Assembly: GCA_021831785.1 (NCBI GenBank)
Contig: JAKBMB010000032.1
Location: 158,562-222,561, forward strand
Length of the DNA: 64,000 nucleotides
DNA from: Deltaproteobacteria bacterium
GTDB lineage: Bacteria; Desulfobacterota; Binatia; Binatales; Binataceae
Reading direction: 5' to 3'
The notes beneath the pieces were generated by a model. That model saw only the letters and a list, made by a program, of their open reading frames with translations. It was not told where the DNA came from and did not search any database. This document shows, piece after piece, positions 8,813 to 17,793 of this stretch. Both the position numbers and the translations under genes were made by a program. Position 1 is the stretch's first letter, and each line of letters begins with the position of its first letter.

Positions 8813-9025
8813 GTGAATCGTCGCTCCAAGGCGCGGCACCTAATGCAAGGCCCGCGAGCGGCGCGATGCAACCCGCTCGGCAATGGCATCTTCATGGTGC
8901 TGCAGGGCCGGAATGGAGAGGTGGTTCGGCTCCCAACGGAGAGAAAGGCCGCCGCTCTCATTGCGCGGGAACTTCATGGGGGCCACTACGTGATGCTCGA
9001 ATTGTTGCCAAATGCCGGAGGCTGA
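8813..9025 (+). CDS. Possible small hypothetical protein before the restriction gene
   Basis: A 70-residue frame from GTG ends 19 bases before the restriction-endonuclease-like gene. The C-terminal half (GIFMVLQGRNGEVVRLPTER, then AAALIARELHGG) has a protein-like residue mix; the first 25 residues do not. It may be a small accessory or controller-type gene, or the remains of one. No family is recognised and no strong ribosome binding site is seen. Confidence 0.3.
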   Translation: MNRRSKARHLMQGPRAARCNPLGNGIFMVLQGRNGEVVRLPTERKAAALIARELHGGHYVMLELLPNAGG

Positions 9026-9044
9026 GGTAGTGAGGATTTGATAG

Positions 9045-9868
9045 ATGCCGGCGATCAGTAACGAAGACCGGCGCTACCTCAATGCCGTGCTCGACCCAAT
9101 CCGGGTGCGCGCTCGGTATAAGCCGAAGTTCGGACAGGGCACCAAGGCACCAGGTCTAACGCTTGAAGAATTTCAGACGCTTTACGGCAGAGACCCTTTC
9201 TACACCTGGTTTGGGCTTAATAATCCCCTGCTGTACGCGGCGCACAAGGCGGCAGGGGGAATGACAAGCGTTTACCGGCAAATCGGCATTGGCTGCGAGA
9301 AGCTTTTCCGGACAATCCTGAAGGATTCTTTCCAGTTGTCGGCGACGGATGTCATCTGGTCCTACAAGGTGCCGCGTCGGAACGGTAAAACGCGTACCCT
9401 TCATCTCGATGGCCGCGTCCCTCTGGACAAGGTGCCCGATCCTGCGAAGCGCGAACGTTTCAAAGATTGGATGCGTCAATCTGCTGCAAAGCTAGAGGTC
9501 GATCCGAAGGTTTTCGATTCACTAAAAGGCACGGTGTTTGAAGTCCGGCAGGGGCACAAGAGCAAGGACTCAAAGCGCCAAACGCCGACATTGGTAACGC
9601 GAGCGCGGCCTACGCGAAAGCCTATTTCCCCTGCGCCGTAATTCTGTCTGCGCAGATTGACGGCGATATTTTGGCGCGTTACCGTGCGGCGGGATGGTCT
9701 ATTGTCACCGGGATTGTGGGGACTAACGATTCTCTGGTTTCGACATACGATTTCATGCGTGATGTCGCGGGCTATGATCTGGCCGCTTTCTTTGAGCGTA
9801 ACCGCGGGACGCTTCGCACGGAAATTTATGCCGTACTGAAAGCCCTTCTGGTGCCGGAAACAAAATGA
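9045..9868 (+). pseudogene. Type II restriction-endonuclease-like gene, frameshifted
   Basis: The frame from ATG 9045 runs to a stop at 9641. Its last 18 or so codons are out of frame: around 9580-9583 the reading KSKDSKRQ should continue NADIGNASAAYAKAYF in another frame, which then runs on to TGA 9868. Restoring one A in the short A run (CAAACGCC) gives one protein of about 274 residues. A segment FEVRQGHKSKDSKRQ resembles the charged catalytic region of PD-(D/E)xK-type nucleases. Its partner is the methyltransferase whose ATG overlaps this stop. GAGGAT about nine bases before 9045 can serve as ribosome binding site. The restriction activity is inferred; the frame break is read directly. 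Confidence 0.6.
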
Positions 9869-11103
9869 ACGCGGCTGTGGGACACAACCTCCAGCAACGA
9901 GCGGAATACACGCATAAGCACAACCTCCGTACCGGGCGGCACGGCTGGCTGCGCCTAACACCTGCCTACTCGGTTAAGTTGGTAGAAGCACTAATCGCCC
10001 AGTGCGACCGCCCCATGCTGGTGTTAGATCCGTTTTCGGGTACAGCGACCACGGCGCTGTGCGCCGCGTATCACGGTCACAAAGCGGTGACGATCGAGAT
10101 TAACCCCTTCCTCGTGTGGCTTGGGGAAGCAAAGACCGCGCATTACTCCGAGGCGACATTGGCGGTGACCCGCGATACATGCGCGGGCGTGATTGATCTC
10201 GTAAAGCGGAAGAGGATCGAGCCCGTACCACCTCCGCCCATTCATAACATCGAACGATGGTGGGCGCCGCGAGAGTTGGGCTTCTTATGCGCGGTGCGCG
10301 CGGCAATTGATGCGGTTACGGACAAGACGAGTCCACAGCACAGGCTTCTTTTGGTCTCGTTTTGCCGCACCCTGATCGCTCTCTCGAACGCAGCGTTCGA
10401 TCATCAATCTATGTCATTCAAAGACAACAGCCAGCTTCCCTTAATTCCCGATGCCGATATGTGTGCCGTGTTCGCTAAAAACGCGCAGTTCGTTCTCAAT
10501 GGAGCCGGGGATAACCCTGGCGCAACGGGAGAAGTGCTCCTGGGCGACTCACGTAACCCGGCCGCAGTCACCGAAGCAATCTTCGATCGCGTAATTACCT
10601 CACCACCTTATGCAAACCGCATGTCCTACATCCGTGAGCTTCGCCCCTACATGTACTGGCTCGGCTTTCTCATAAACGGACGTGACGCTGGGGAGTTGGA
10701 CTGGTTGGCTATCGGCGGCACCTGGGGTCTGGCTACAAGCCGTCTCATCGAATGGAAATCAAGCGGCAACAGCTACTTGAACCACCTCTTGCAAAACAGT
10801 CTTAACGGCATCGCCCGCCATGAGAATAAGAGCGGGCGCATCCTGTCCAACTACGTTGCAAAGTACTTTGACGATATGTGGGCACATTTCCAAGCATTGC
10901 CGCGCAGACTCGCGCCAAAGGCGGAGCTTCACTACATTGTCGGGAATTCTACGTTCTACGGCATTCTACTACCGGTTGAACAGATATATGCGTCGATGCT
11001 CCAGCGGTTGGGATTCGAAAACATTCAGTGCAGTCCCGTTCGCAAACGCAACTCGAAGAAGGAACTGATCGAATTTGACGTGACAGCCAGGTGGCCCGGC
11101 TAA
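9865..11103 (+). CDS. DNA methyltransferase (DPFSGTATT / TSPPY type), partner of the upstream nuclease relic
   Basis: The 412-residue protein has SAM-binding motif I as DPFSGTATTALCAAYHG (about residue 52), followed by an acidic strand end (TIEINPF). Catalytic motif IV is TSPPYANRMSYIRELRP near residue 247. SPPY points to an N4-cytosine or N6-adenine exocyclic amino methylase, with motif I before motif IV. The ATGA overlap with the upstream frame (9865-9868) shows they form one operon, as in a type II restriction-modification system. If the endonuclease is dead, this is now a solitary methylase. Confidence 0.8.
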   Translation: MNAAVGHNLQQRAEYTHKHNLRTGRHGWLRLTPAYSVKLVEALIAQCDRPMLVLDPFSGTATTALCAAYHGHKAVTIEINPFLVWLGEAKTAHYSEATLAVTRDTCAGVIDLVKRKRIEPVPPPPIHNIERWWAPRELGFLCAVRAAIDAVTDKTSPQHRLLLVSFCRTLIALSNAAFDHQSMSFKDNSQLPLIPDADMCAVFAKNAQFVLNGAGDNPGATGEVLLGDSRNPAAVTEAIFDRVITSPPYANRMSYIRELRPYMYWLGFLINGRDAGELDWLAIGGTWGLATSRLIEWKSSGNSYLNHLLQNSLNGIARHENKSGRILSNYVAKYFDDMWAHFQALPRRLAPKAELHYIVGNSTFYGILLPVEQIYASMLQRLGFENIQCSPVRKRNSKKELIEFDVTARWPG

Positions 11104-11375
11104 CGCTCCAGTATGGGCGCAAGGGAAGTGGAACCGCATCGGAAAGACAAGTTTCCGGCCCCAAGAAATGGCCCGGTTACCGGAAGCGCGAGATTCTCGG
11201 ACGCAGCCTGACGAGCCACGAGATGCGTACCGTCACGGAGATCGCGCGGCGCATCGCCGCAATTCTCCTACTCGAACCCGAACTCGATGCCAATTACGCG
11301 GCGGCCCGGGGAACGCCTTACCGATGGTCAAGCGCCCTGCTACGACTCACGGTAAAGGAGGCAAATAACGTGTGA
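11091..11375 (+). pseudogene. C-terminal remnant of a type ISP restriction-modification enzyme
   Basis: This short frame, overlapping the methyltransferase end by 13 bases, contains KWPGYRKREILGRSLTSHEM, then TEIARRIAAILLLEPELDANY. From memory, this order (KKWLxYR...GRxLTxEE...RRIAALLxLEPELDxxY) is the usual C-terminal end of large type ISP or related methylase-helicase proteins. The preceding 30 residues do not match. The rest of that large gene is absent, so this is read as a fragment left by deletion. A small standalone protein is the alternative. Confidence 0.5.
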
Positions 11376-12253
11376 GGCTCCAAGGGTATCAATGCACGAT
11401 CCTGGCATTATTCCTTGCCACAACGGCTCATGTCGCGTCAGCACACCTGTCACTACATCCGAGTCCAAGCCCGCGTGAACTCACGGAGGCTTCACTGCAC
11501 AGCGGCTTATCCACACAGCAAGACCCCAATGCGACCTCATCCGCAGAAACGGAGGGGAGCAAACAGCCCACCGCTCTAGCCACGAGGAATGCGGTGGAAG
11601 TCATCGTTCCCCCGATTGATGTCCGCAAGGATTGGCTCGACTACGCCTTCGTGGTGTTTAGCGCTCTGCTCGTTCTGGTGGGCGGCTTCCAAGTGATCTG
11701 GCTGAGAAAGACAATGCGGGCCACAAAAGAGAGCGCCGACGCGGCTAAGGCTAGCGCCGAGGCACTGATGAGTAGTGAACGCCCATGGTTGATGCTGGAT
11801 CCGTTCGATCCGCTGGAGCTCGTCGCTATGCCGGTATCCGGTCCGGTGACCGCCAACGGAACCACGATCCGCTATGGCAACTATGGTAAGACACCGGCTT
11901 GGTTGGTGGAAAGCGCTGTGCGCTTTGTCAAGGAAAGGACCAAAAACATTCCGGCACCGCTCGATTATGGCGAAATAACTCGACCTCCAAGTGAGTTGGC
12001 GGTTCTACCCGGGAAGGGCAGCAACCCCATCTGGTGCTGTCTCGAGCCGAACGGCTGTCTGTCGGAAAACGAGATCCAGAGTATCGAACGCCAAGAGTTG
12101 TTCCTCTTTCTCTTCGGTTTCATCAAATACCGCGATACCTTCGACCGATCGCACGAGACCAGGTTCTGCTTTCGTTATGACGTGCCGTCCGGCTTTAGTC
12201 CTTATCCCCTGTTCGTTTATGCCGGGCCTGCGGGCAGCAATAAATGCACATAA
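11372..12253 (+). CDS. Hypothetical membrane-anchored protein with N-terminal signal and one TM segment
   Basis: GTG 11372 is preceded by a good ribosome binding site (AAGGAGG at 11355-11361). The 293-residue product has a signal-like first 24 residues and a Ser/Thr/Pro-rich linker. A transmembrane segment lies near residues 90-110 (YAFVVFSALLVLVGGFQVIWL), trimmed here to FVVFSALLVLVGGF. A short coiled coil (RATKESADAAKASAEAL) and a soluble domain opening SERPWLML, with NYGKTPAW, follow. This layout recurs in uncharacterised bacterial membrane proteins. No function can be assigned. It lies inside the segment bracketed by the two hemW genes. Confidence 0.7.
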   Translation: MRLQGYQCTILALFLATTAHVASAHLSLHPSPSPRELTEASLHSGLSTQQDPNATSSAETEGSKQPTALATRNAVEVIVPPIDVRKDWLDYAFVVFSALLVLVGGFQVIWLRKTMRATKESADAAKASAEALMSSERPWLMLDPFDPLELVAMPVSGPVTANGTTIRYGNYGKTPAWLVESAVRFVKERTKNIPAPLDYGEITRPPSELAVLPGKGSNPIWCCLEPNGCLSENEIQSIERQELFLFLFGFIKYRDTFDRSHETRFCFRYDVPSGFSPYPLFVYAGPAGSNKCT

Positions 12254-12334
12254 GAGCGCCAGTTGCAATTTTAACCATCGGTTACCGCGCATGGCCGCCT
12301 TGAGGGCGCGAAGTTAGCTCGCGGGCGTTTTTCC

Positions 12335-13483
12335 ATGTCGTTTTCGCTCTACATTCATATTCCGTATTGCCGCTCGAAGTGCCCGTACTGTGATTTCAAC
12401 TCGCACGCCGCCGCGGTTTGGCCCGAGCAAGACTACACGCGCGCGCTGATCGCCGAGCTTGAGCGACGCGCGCAGGAGCCGCCCTGGGCGGGCGAGCGTG
12501 TCGCGACAATCTTTTTCGGTGGCGGCACGCCTTCGCTTTTCGCCACGCCCTCGATCGCGGAAGCTATCGAGGCCTGCGAAAGGCTTTACGGAATCGAAGC
12601 CGGCGCGGAGATCTCGCTGGAGGCCAACCCTGGCACGGTTGACCGCGCGAAGCTCTGCGGGCTGCGCCGCGCAGGAGTGAACCGGATCAGCTTCGGCGCA
12701 CAATCGTTCAAGGCCGAGACGTTAAAATTCCTCGGGCGCATCCACGACGCCGAACAAACGCGCCGCTCTGCGCGCCTGGCTTTCGAGGCCGGGTTTGAGC
12801 GCCTGAACCTGGATTTAATCTTCGCCGTGCCCGGCCAAACGTTTGAGGATTTGCTGCGCGATCTGGACGAGGCGGCGGCGCTCAAGCCGGACCATATCTC
12901 GTGCTACAACCTCACGTTCGAGGAAGGCACCGCGTTTTTCGCCGCGCTTCGGCGCGGGCAAATCCGACCGCTGGCGCAAAGCGTCGAGGCGCGCATGTAC
13001 GCGCTGGTGCGCAGGCGCATGGCCGAGCTCGGCTACACGATGTACGAAATCTCGAACTACGCCCGCGCGGGCGGCCAATGCAGGCATAATCTGGCTTACT
13101 GGCGCGCGCAAAGCTTCCTCGGCGTGGGCGCCGGAGCGCATAGTTACGCCCGCCGCGGAGCTGGCGGCCGCCGATGGTGGAACGAGCGCGCGCCGGCGGC
13201 GTACATCGAGCACGCGCTGCGCGAGGGAGTCGCCGAAAGCGGCGGCGAAGTGATCGACGAGCGCACCGCGGCCGGCGAGTTCGTGTTTTTGCACCTGCGG
13301 CTGCGCGAGGGCTTTGCTATCGCTGAGTTCGAGCGCAGGTTCGGCCGCGGCTTCGAGGCGTTTTTCGGCGCGACCCCGACGCGGCTTTTCGCCGGCGGCC
13401 TGCTCGTGCGCGAGCACGGACGCGTGTGCTTGAGCGAACGCGGCCTTGAGCTCGCCGACGCGGTCGCGGCCGAATTCGTCTAG
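12335..13483 (+). CDS. hemW: Radical SAM HemW-like protein, copy 2
   Basis: This 382-residue paralogue of the gene at 6043-7191 has the same motifs: CRSKCPYCDF, FFGGGTPSLF, LEANPGT and YEISNYARAGGQCRHNLAYW. It starts with ATG and is in the more G/C-rich codon style of the surrounding core genes, so it is the better candidate for the resident gene. HemW binds heme and a 4Fe-4S cluster and delivers heme to respiratory enzymes in the cytoplasm. The bases before the start (GAGGGCGCGAAGTTAG) also occur before copy 1. Confidence 0.92.
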   Translation: MSFSLYIHIPYCRSKCPYCDFNSHAAAVWPEQDYTRALIAELERRAQEPPWAGERVATIFFGGGTPSLFATPSIAEAIEACERLYGIEAGAEISLEANPGTVDRAKLCGLRRAGVNRISFGAQSFKAETLKFLGRIHDAEQTRRSARLAFEAGFERLNLDLIFAVPGQTFEDLLRDLDEAAALKPDHISCYNLTFEEGTAFFAALRRGQIRPLAQSVEARMYALVRRRMAELGYTMYEISNYARAGGQCRHNLAYWRAQSFLGVGAGAHSYARRGAGGRRWWNERAPAAYIEHALREGVAESGGEVIDERTAAGEFVFLHLRLREGFAIAEFERRFGRGFEAFFGATPTRLFAGGLLVREHGRVCLSERGLELADAVAAEFV

Positions 13484-13601
13484 CATCGCAACGAATGCCT
13501 GACGCGGACTGGACCCATCGCAGCGGCAGTCGCCCACGCTGATGGCGCAGCGAGCGCCGGGCGCGCAGCGTGGCCGAAAGGCAACGGGCGCGGGCGCACG
13601 G

Positions 13602-15191
13602 TCAGCGCCCCAGGCGCTGCTCCAGGATAGCAATTACCCGCTGCGGCGTCGCCAGCCGAATGAACGCGCCCAGCCGTGGTCCGCGGTCTTGCTGCATGAT
13701 CATTCGGTAGAGCGGCTGAAAGACCTTGCCCGGCTTTTCCGGGAAGAGCTCCCGACCAATATCGTAGATCGCCGTTTCTATGTCGCGCGCGCCGGCGTCG
13801 GGCGCGTTGGTCAGGAAGGCGATCAGCTTTTCTGCAATTGCATGGTCCTCGGCCTGGGGTTCGTAGGGCAAGAGCGCGGGCTCCAGATAATCGCGCCTGA
13901 AATTCAGCGCGCAATCGAGCAGAGCCTCCGCCATTTTGCGCGTATCCTCGTCGGCGACTATCCCCGGGTCATAGCGCGTAAGATAGTTCCACATCAGCTC
14001 CCGGTCGGAGACGCCCAGCGCCGAAGCCAGGTTCATTATAAGGCTGAAGCTTAAGTCCGAGTTGAAGCGGCGCGGGCTCGTGCCGGACAGCACGAACTCG
14101 AGCGGGGAATCGAGCCGCTTCTCGTCAACGTCCGCCGCGGCGTAGGCGCGCAATTCGTCCAGGTAGTCATCCACGTACTGGGGAATCGCGCCCAAAAAGA
14201 GCTTGCGCGCGCGCCGCGGGTTGACAAACAGAAAGTACTTCAGCGCCTCGATCGGCGCGTAGCGCTGCCATTGTTCGACGGTCACGCCTCTGCCGACCGA
14301 CTTTGAGACTTTGTGCCCCTGTTCGTCAAGGAACATCTCGAAGGGAAAGCCGAGCGGCGGCTCGCCGCAGAGCAGGCGCACGATCTGGCCCGACAGTCGC
14401 GCCGAGTCAATAAGGTCTTTACCGTAAAGCTCGTAATCGACGCCGAGCACGCGCCAGCGCAGCGCCCAGTCAATCTTCCACTGGACCTTCGCCCGCCCGC
14501 CGAGCACGCTCTGCTCGGCGCTCAGGCCGCACGGGCGCGCGTTGCCGAAAGTCCGGTCGCACGAAAACTCAACCGTGCCGCGCTCCGGGTGATACGCCGT
14601 CACCCGGGTCGAGTTAACCTGACCGCAGCGCGGACAGATCGGTAGGAAGGGGGACCAGCCGGCGCGGTTTTCGTCGCGCAGCGTCGGCGTCATGATGCCG
14701 ATGATTTCACGGTGCTTGTGCAAGATCAGGCGCAGGACAGGGTCGAAGCGGCCGCTTGCGTAAGTGCGACTCGCGCGCATCAACTCGTACTCCAGCGCGA
14801 GCGGCTCGAGAAACTTGCGCAGGAGATCAACCATGTGGCCGGCAAAACTTTCACAGCAGCCGAAAGGGTCCGGAATGTCCGACACCGGCCGGCCCAGAAA
14901 CTGCTCGACGCGCTCGCGATCGGGAACGTTCTCCGGCACCTTACGCAAGCCGTCCATGTCGTCGATAAAAACCGTCAGCCGCGAAGGCCGCTCCGGCGCG
15001 AGCAGTCGCAGCGCATGGCGCACGAAAGAGGGGCGCAGGATTTCGGCCATAGTGCCCAAATGCGGCAAACCGGAAGGACCGAAACCCGCCTCGAAGACGA
15101 ACTCGCCCGCGTTGCCGGCGCCGCGCGTGAGCAGCCTGCGCGCCTCCTCATAGGGCCAGAGCTTAAGGCCGTCCAGGCGCGCGCCGGCCAT
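13602..15191 (-). CDS. lysS: Lysine--tRNA ligase, class I
   Basis: This 529-residue enzyme charges tRNA-Lys. The class I signature sequences are clear: FGPSGLPHLGTMAEI (HIGH-type) near residue 37 and GHKVSKSVGRG (KMSKS-type) near residue 295. A zinc-ribbon-like CPRCG sits between them. Class I LysRS is typical of archaea and a minority of bacteria (alphaproteobacteria, spirochaetes and some deep lineages). Its presence is a useful taxonomic hint. A small zinc-finger gene ends 17 bases upstream on the same strand, so the two are probably co-transcribed. Confidence 0.93.
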   Translation of the reverse strand: MAGARLDGLKLWPYEEARRLLTRGAGNAGEFVFEAGFGPSGLPHLGTMAEILRPSFVRHALRLLAPERPSRLTVFIDDMDGLRKVPENVPDRERVEQFLGRPVSDIPDPFGCCESFAGHMVDLLRKFLEPLALEYELMRASRTYASGRFDPVLRLILHKHREIIGIMTPTLRDENRAGWSPFLPICPRCGQVNSTRVTAYHPERGTVEFSCDRTFGNARPCGLSAEQSVLGGRAKVQWKIDWALRWRVLGVDYELYGKDLIDSARLSGQIVRLLCGEPPLGFPFEMFLDEQGHKVSKSVGRGVTVEQWQRYAPIEALKYFLFVNPRRARKLFLGAIPQYVDDYLDELRAYAAADVDEKRLDSPLEFVLSGTSPRRFNSDLSFSLIMNLASALGVSDRELMWNYLTRYDPGIVADEDTRKMAEALLDCALNFRRDYLEPALLPYEPQAEDHAIAEKLIAFLTNAPDAGARDIETAIYDIGRELFPEKPGKVFQPLYRMIMQQDRGPRLGAFIRLATPQRVIAILEQRLGR

Positions 15192-15208
15192 ATTGTCCTG
15201 AAGGAGTT

Positions 15209-15451
15209 TCAGCTTTTGTCCGGATCCTTACCCTTGAGCACTCGCGCTACGGCCTCGTGCACCCAGGGGTCTATCTGCAGGCCACGCAGCTTCTCCGAAG
15301 ACAGCCGAAGTCTGACGCCGCAATTGGCGCAAATCAGCGCCTGTTCGCGGCATCCGCCACGGTCCTCGATCAGGATGCGCAAAAACCATTCGTCGAGCGG
15401 CCGCTCGCACATTTGACAGCACGGCTGGTCCATCACATGCCGGCCGGTCAA
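15209..15451 (-). CDS. Small double-CxxC zinc-binding protein upstream of lysS
   Basis: This 80-residue protein has two cysteine pairs, CCQMCERPL near residue 11 and CANCGVRL near residue 42, consistent with one zinc ribbon. A conserved-looking tail (DPWVHEAVARVLKG) follows. No named family is recognised. It ends 17 bases before the lysyl-tRNA synthetase start, so it probably shares its transcript. An alternative start is the internal ATG seven codons in. Confidence 0.6.
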   Translation of the reverse strand: MTGRHVMDQPCCQMCERPLDEWFLRILIEDRGGCREQALICANCGVRLRLSSEKLRGLQIDPWVHEAVARVLKGKDPDKS

Positions 15452-15787
15452 AGCGTCGATGACACGGCGCGAGGCGCCGCGAACGCCGACTGCGCCCGCT
15501 CACCGATCATAGCTGCGGCGTTGCTGGAGCGCGAGCCGTCATGTTATTATTTGTGCACGCTGCTACGCAGCGTCAAAGCCCGGCCTAATTACCTGCCGGC
15601 GGGCTTGCGACGGGGGCGCTCAAACTCTTACACTTAGACCGCGAGACAGGCACTTAGACCGCAAGACCGGGGGCCGCCATATGGAAGGGCAAACGTTCCA
15701 AGGCGCTCGCGATGTCTTATCCGCAAGCTACCGCCGCCCACAGCGGCGGCGTGTCGGGAAGCCACCCCGGCATGATGCTCATAAATT
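15452..15787. other. Divergent intergenic region with a short direct repeat
   Basis: This region lies between the minus-strand lysS operon and the plus-strand DHH gene, so it should hold promoters for both. It contains a direct repeat of CACTTAGACCGC(G/A)AGA around 15631-15668. I see no supportable gene and no convincing -35/-10 pair. Confidence 0.4.
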
Positions 15788-16828
15788 ATGGATCAAGCAT
15801 TGACTAGCCTCAAACTCAAGGAACTGCGAGAACTTGTCCGTCCTGAACACCGCGTCGCGATCCTGCTTCAGGACGATCCCGACCCCGACGCTTTGGGCAG
15901 CGCGATCGCGCTGCGCACGGTACTGGGGCGCAACAAGCAGACCACGCCGATATTCAGCTTCCGAAGGGTCACCAGGCCGGAAAATTGCAACATGGTGCGG
16001 CTGCTTGACATCGATGTCGCCGAGGCCCGCACCGACGAGCTGCGGAGCTTCGACAGGATAGCGACGCTCGACGTTCAGCCCGCCTATTTCAACGACCGCC
16101 TGCCGCGCGTTGACGTCGTCATCGACCATCATCCGGGCTACCCTTCGGGCGCGGCTGCTTTCGAGGATGTGCGCGTTCGCTACGGCGCTACCTCGACGAT
16201 CATGACCGAATATCTGATGACCGCGCAGGAGCGAGTCAGCGAACGGCTGGCGACGGCCCTGGTCTACGGGATCAAGTCCGACACATTGGCGCTGTCGCGC
16301 CGTGCCACGGAAGAGGATTTCGAAGCGTTCGCCTTTCTCGCCCGCCTGGCAAACTATAGCCTCCTGCGGCGCATCGAGCGCCCCGAACTGCCGCTCAGTT
16401 TTGCCCCGGCGATGGCGCGGGCAATTCGCCGAATCCGGGTTGACAGCGGATTGCTGCTGCTTTATCTCGGCGTGGTGGAGCGCGACGACGTGATCGTCCA
16501 AATAGCCGACCTGTGTCTTTGCTTCGAGGGCGTAGAATGGGTCGCGTCGGTCGGCAAGCTCGGGCCTAACCTGGTAATCGCGGTCCGCAATCACGGCACC
16601 GGTCGCAGCGCCGGAGAGGTCATGCGCCGGTTGTTTGGACATATCGGCAGCGCCGGCGGCCATCGCAACATGGCCAAGGCGGTAATCGCGCTTAAGGCGT
16701 GGCGCCAGCACCAAGGCAGCGTGAGCGGCGCTGCGATAGAATCGCGGCTGCGCGAATTGTTTCTAGCGGAACTCGAGCGCGCGAACGAACCCGCCGACAA
16801 TCGCGCGTCCGAGAAGCACGCCTTGTAG
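15788..16828 (+). CDS. DHH family phosphoesterase (NrnA/RecJ-like)
   Basis: The 346-residue protein has the metal-binding motifs of DHH phosphoesterases: DDPDPDALGSA near residue 30, the acidic RIATLDVQP, and IDHHPGYPSG near residue 115. A DHHA1-type substrate domain ends in GSAGGHRNMAKA. Such proteins degrade short oligoribonucleotides or cyclic dinucleotide products. In motif I the usual His before the first Asp is replaced (LLQDDPDPD), a noticeable variation. It is convergent with recO. Confidence 0.82.
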   Translation: MDQALTSLKLKELRELVRPEHRVAILLQDDPDPDALGSAIALRTVLGRNKQTTPIFSFRRVTRPENCNMVRLLDIDVAEARTDELRSFDRIATLDVQPAYFNDRLPRVDVVIDHHPGYPSGAAAFEDVRVRYGATSTIMTEYLMTAQERVSERLATALVYGIKSDTLALSRRATEEDFEAFAFLARLANYSLLRRIERPELPLSFAPAMARAIRRIRVDSGLLLLYLGVVERDDVIVQIADLCLCFEGVEWVASVGKLGPNLVIAVRNHGTGRSAGEVMRRLFGHIGSAGGHRNMAKAVIALKAWRQHQGSVSGAAIESRLRELFLAELERANEPADNRASEKHAL

Positions 16829-17000
16829 CCCGCGGCGCTTCGCTCGCTTGGGGACACGTGCGTTAAGTCGGCGCAGGCGCCGATACGGGTCGCTTGGATT
16901 AGGAGCGGCGCTTCTCCGGCGATTCGCTTTTTCACCTCTTACGGTCTTGGGCCTGGTCAGGAGGTGACGGCGCCGAGCGTGAGCCTAATCCCACTGCTCG

Positions 17001-17780
17001 TCACGATTGAGCGCGAACCGACGCCGGAAGCATCGCTTCGAGAAAAGCGAGCGAGCGCAGCTTGCGTTCGAGCGTATAGGCGATGAAGCGGTTGATAGCA
17101 CCGCCAGCGTCAGCCAAAGCTGCCGGCTCGGCGCAGGCGGCATCGATTGGAAGGATGGTCAGACGCTGAAGCTGCCCAAGGCTAATCGGGGCGAGCGCCT
17201 GCGCCCCGGTTGAGCTTGCGCGCCGGCAGCGCTCGCACAGCAGGCCGCCCTCGGCAACGACGAAAGCGAAGCGTAAATCGTGCTCGCCGGCGCCAACCGC
17301 GCATCGGCGGCAGCAACTGAAGTCCAGTCCGTAGCCGGCCCAGCGCAAAAGCTTAAGCTCGAAGGCCTGGCGCAGCGCGTTCGAGGCGCCGCGACGGCAC
17401 AGCTCGCCGAGCGCGCCGGCAAGCAAATCATAGGCGCCGGCGGCGTCGCTGCCCTCGCGAATCAGGGCGCTGCTGAGTTCCAGCATGTAAGCGCCGAGCG
17501 CGAACTTCGCCAGATCATCGCCGGGCTCATAAACCTCGAGTCCGGCGGACTCCGCGCGCGTGATAAACACCAACTCGCCGTGGGGTCGGCGGCGGAAGCA
17601 GAGCATCACATGGGAGAACGGTTCGAGCCGGCGCTCGAAGCGGCCGCGCGACTTTCTCAGGCCGCGCGCGATGCCGCCGAGCTTGCCGTGCTCGCGCGTC
17701 AGCGCGGAGACGATGCGGTCCGCTTCGCCGTAGTCGCTCGCGCGCAGAACGATCGCCGCCGCCCTTTCTTCCGCCGCCAT
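17001..17780 (-). CDS. recO: DNA repair protein RecO
   Basis: The 259-residue protein opens with AAAIVLRASDYGEADRIV in an OB-fold and continues GKLGGIARGLRKSRGRF, the usual RecO N-terminal pattern. Four cysteines follow in the zinc module (CCRRC ... CERC), and the C-terminus has FIAYTLERKLRSLAFL. RecO loads RecA onto SSB-coated gaps with RecR. The start at 17780 (MAAEER) is chosen because it matches the family N-terminus; the frame stays open 44 codons further upstream into the preceding gene. It follows the MoxR-type gene by 13 bases. Confidence 0.9.
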   Translation of the reverse strand: MAAEERAAAIVLRASDYGEADRIVSALTREHGKLGGIARGLRKSRGRFERRLEPFSHVMLCFRRRPHGELVFITRAESAGLEVYEPGDDLAKFALGAYMLELSSALIREGSDAAGAYDLLAGALGELCRRGASNALRQAFELKLLRWAGYGLDFSCCRRCAVGAGEHDLRFAFVVAEGGLLCERCRRASSTGAQALAPISLGQLQRLTILPIDAACAEPAALADAGGAINRFIAYTLERKLRSLAFLEAMLPASVRAQS

Positions 17781-17793
17781 CGATCCGGCCCCG

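Noticed and set aside
12815..13633. Long minus-strand frame of 272 codons
   Set aside because: It runs antisense across hemW copy 2, is Arg/Ala-rich and has no family features. High G+C keeps antisense frames open.
15631..15668. Two copies of CACTTAGACCGC(G/A)AGA as a possible CRISPR-like or iteron array
   Set aside because: Only two short copies with almost no spacer; no array or cas genes.
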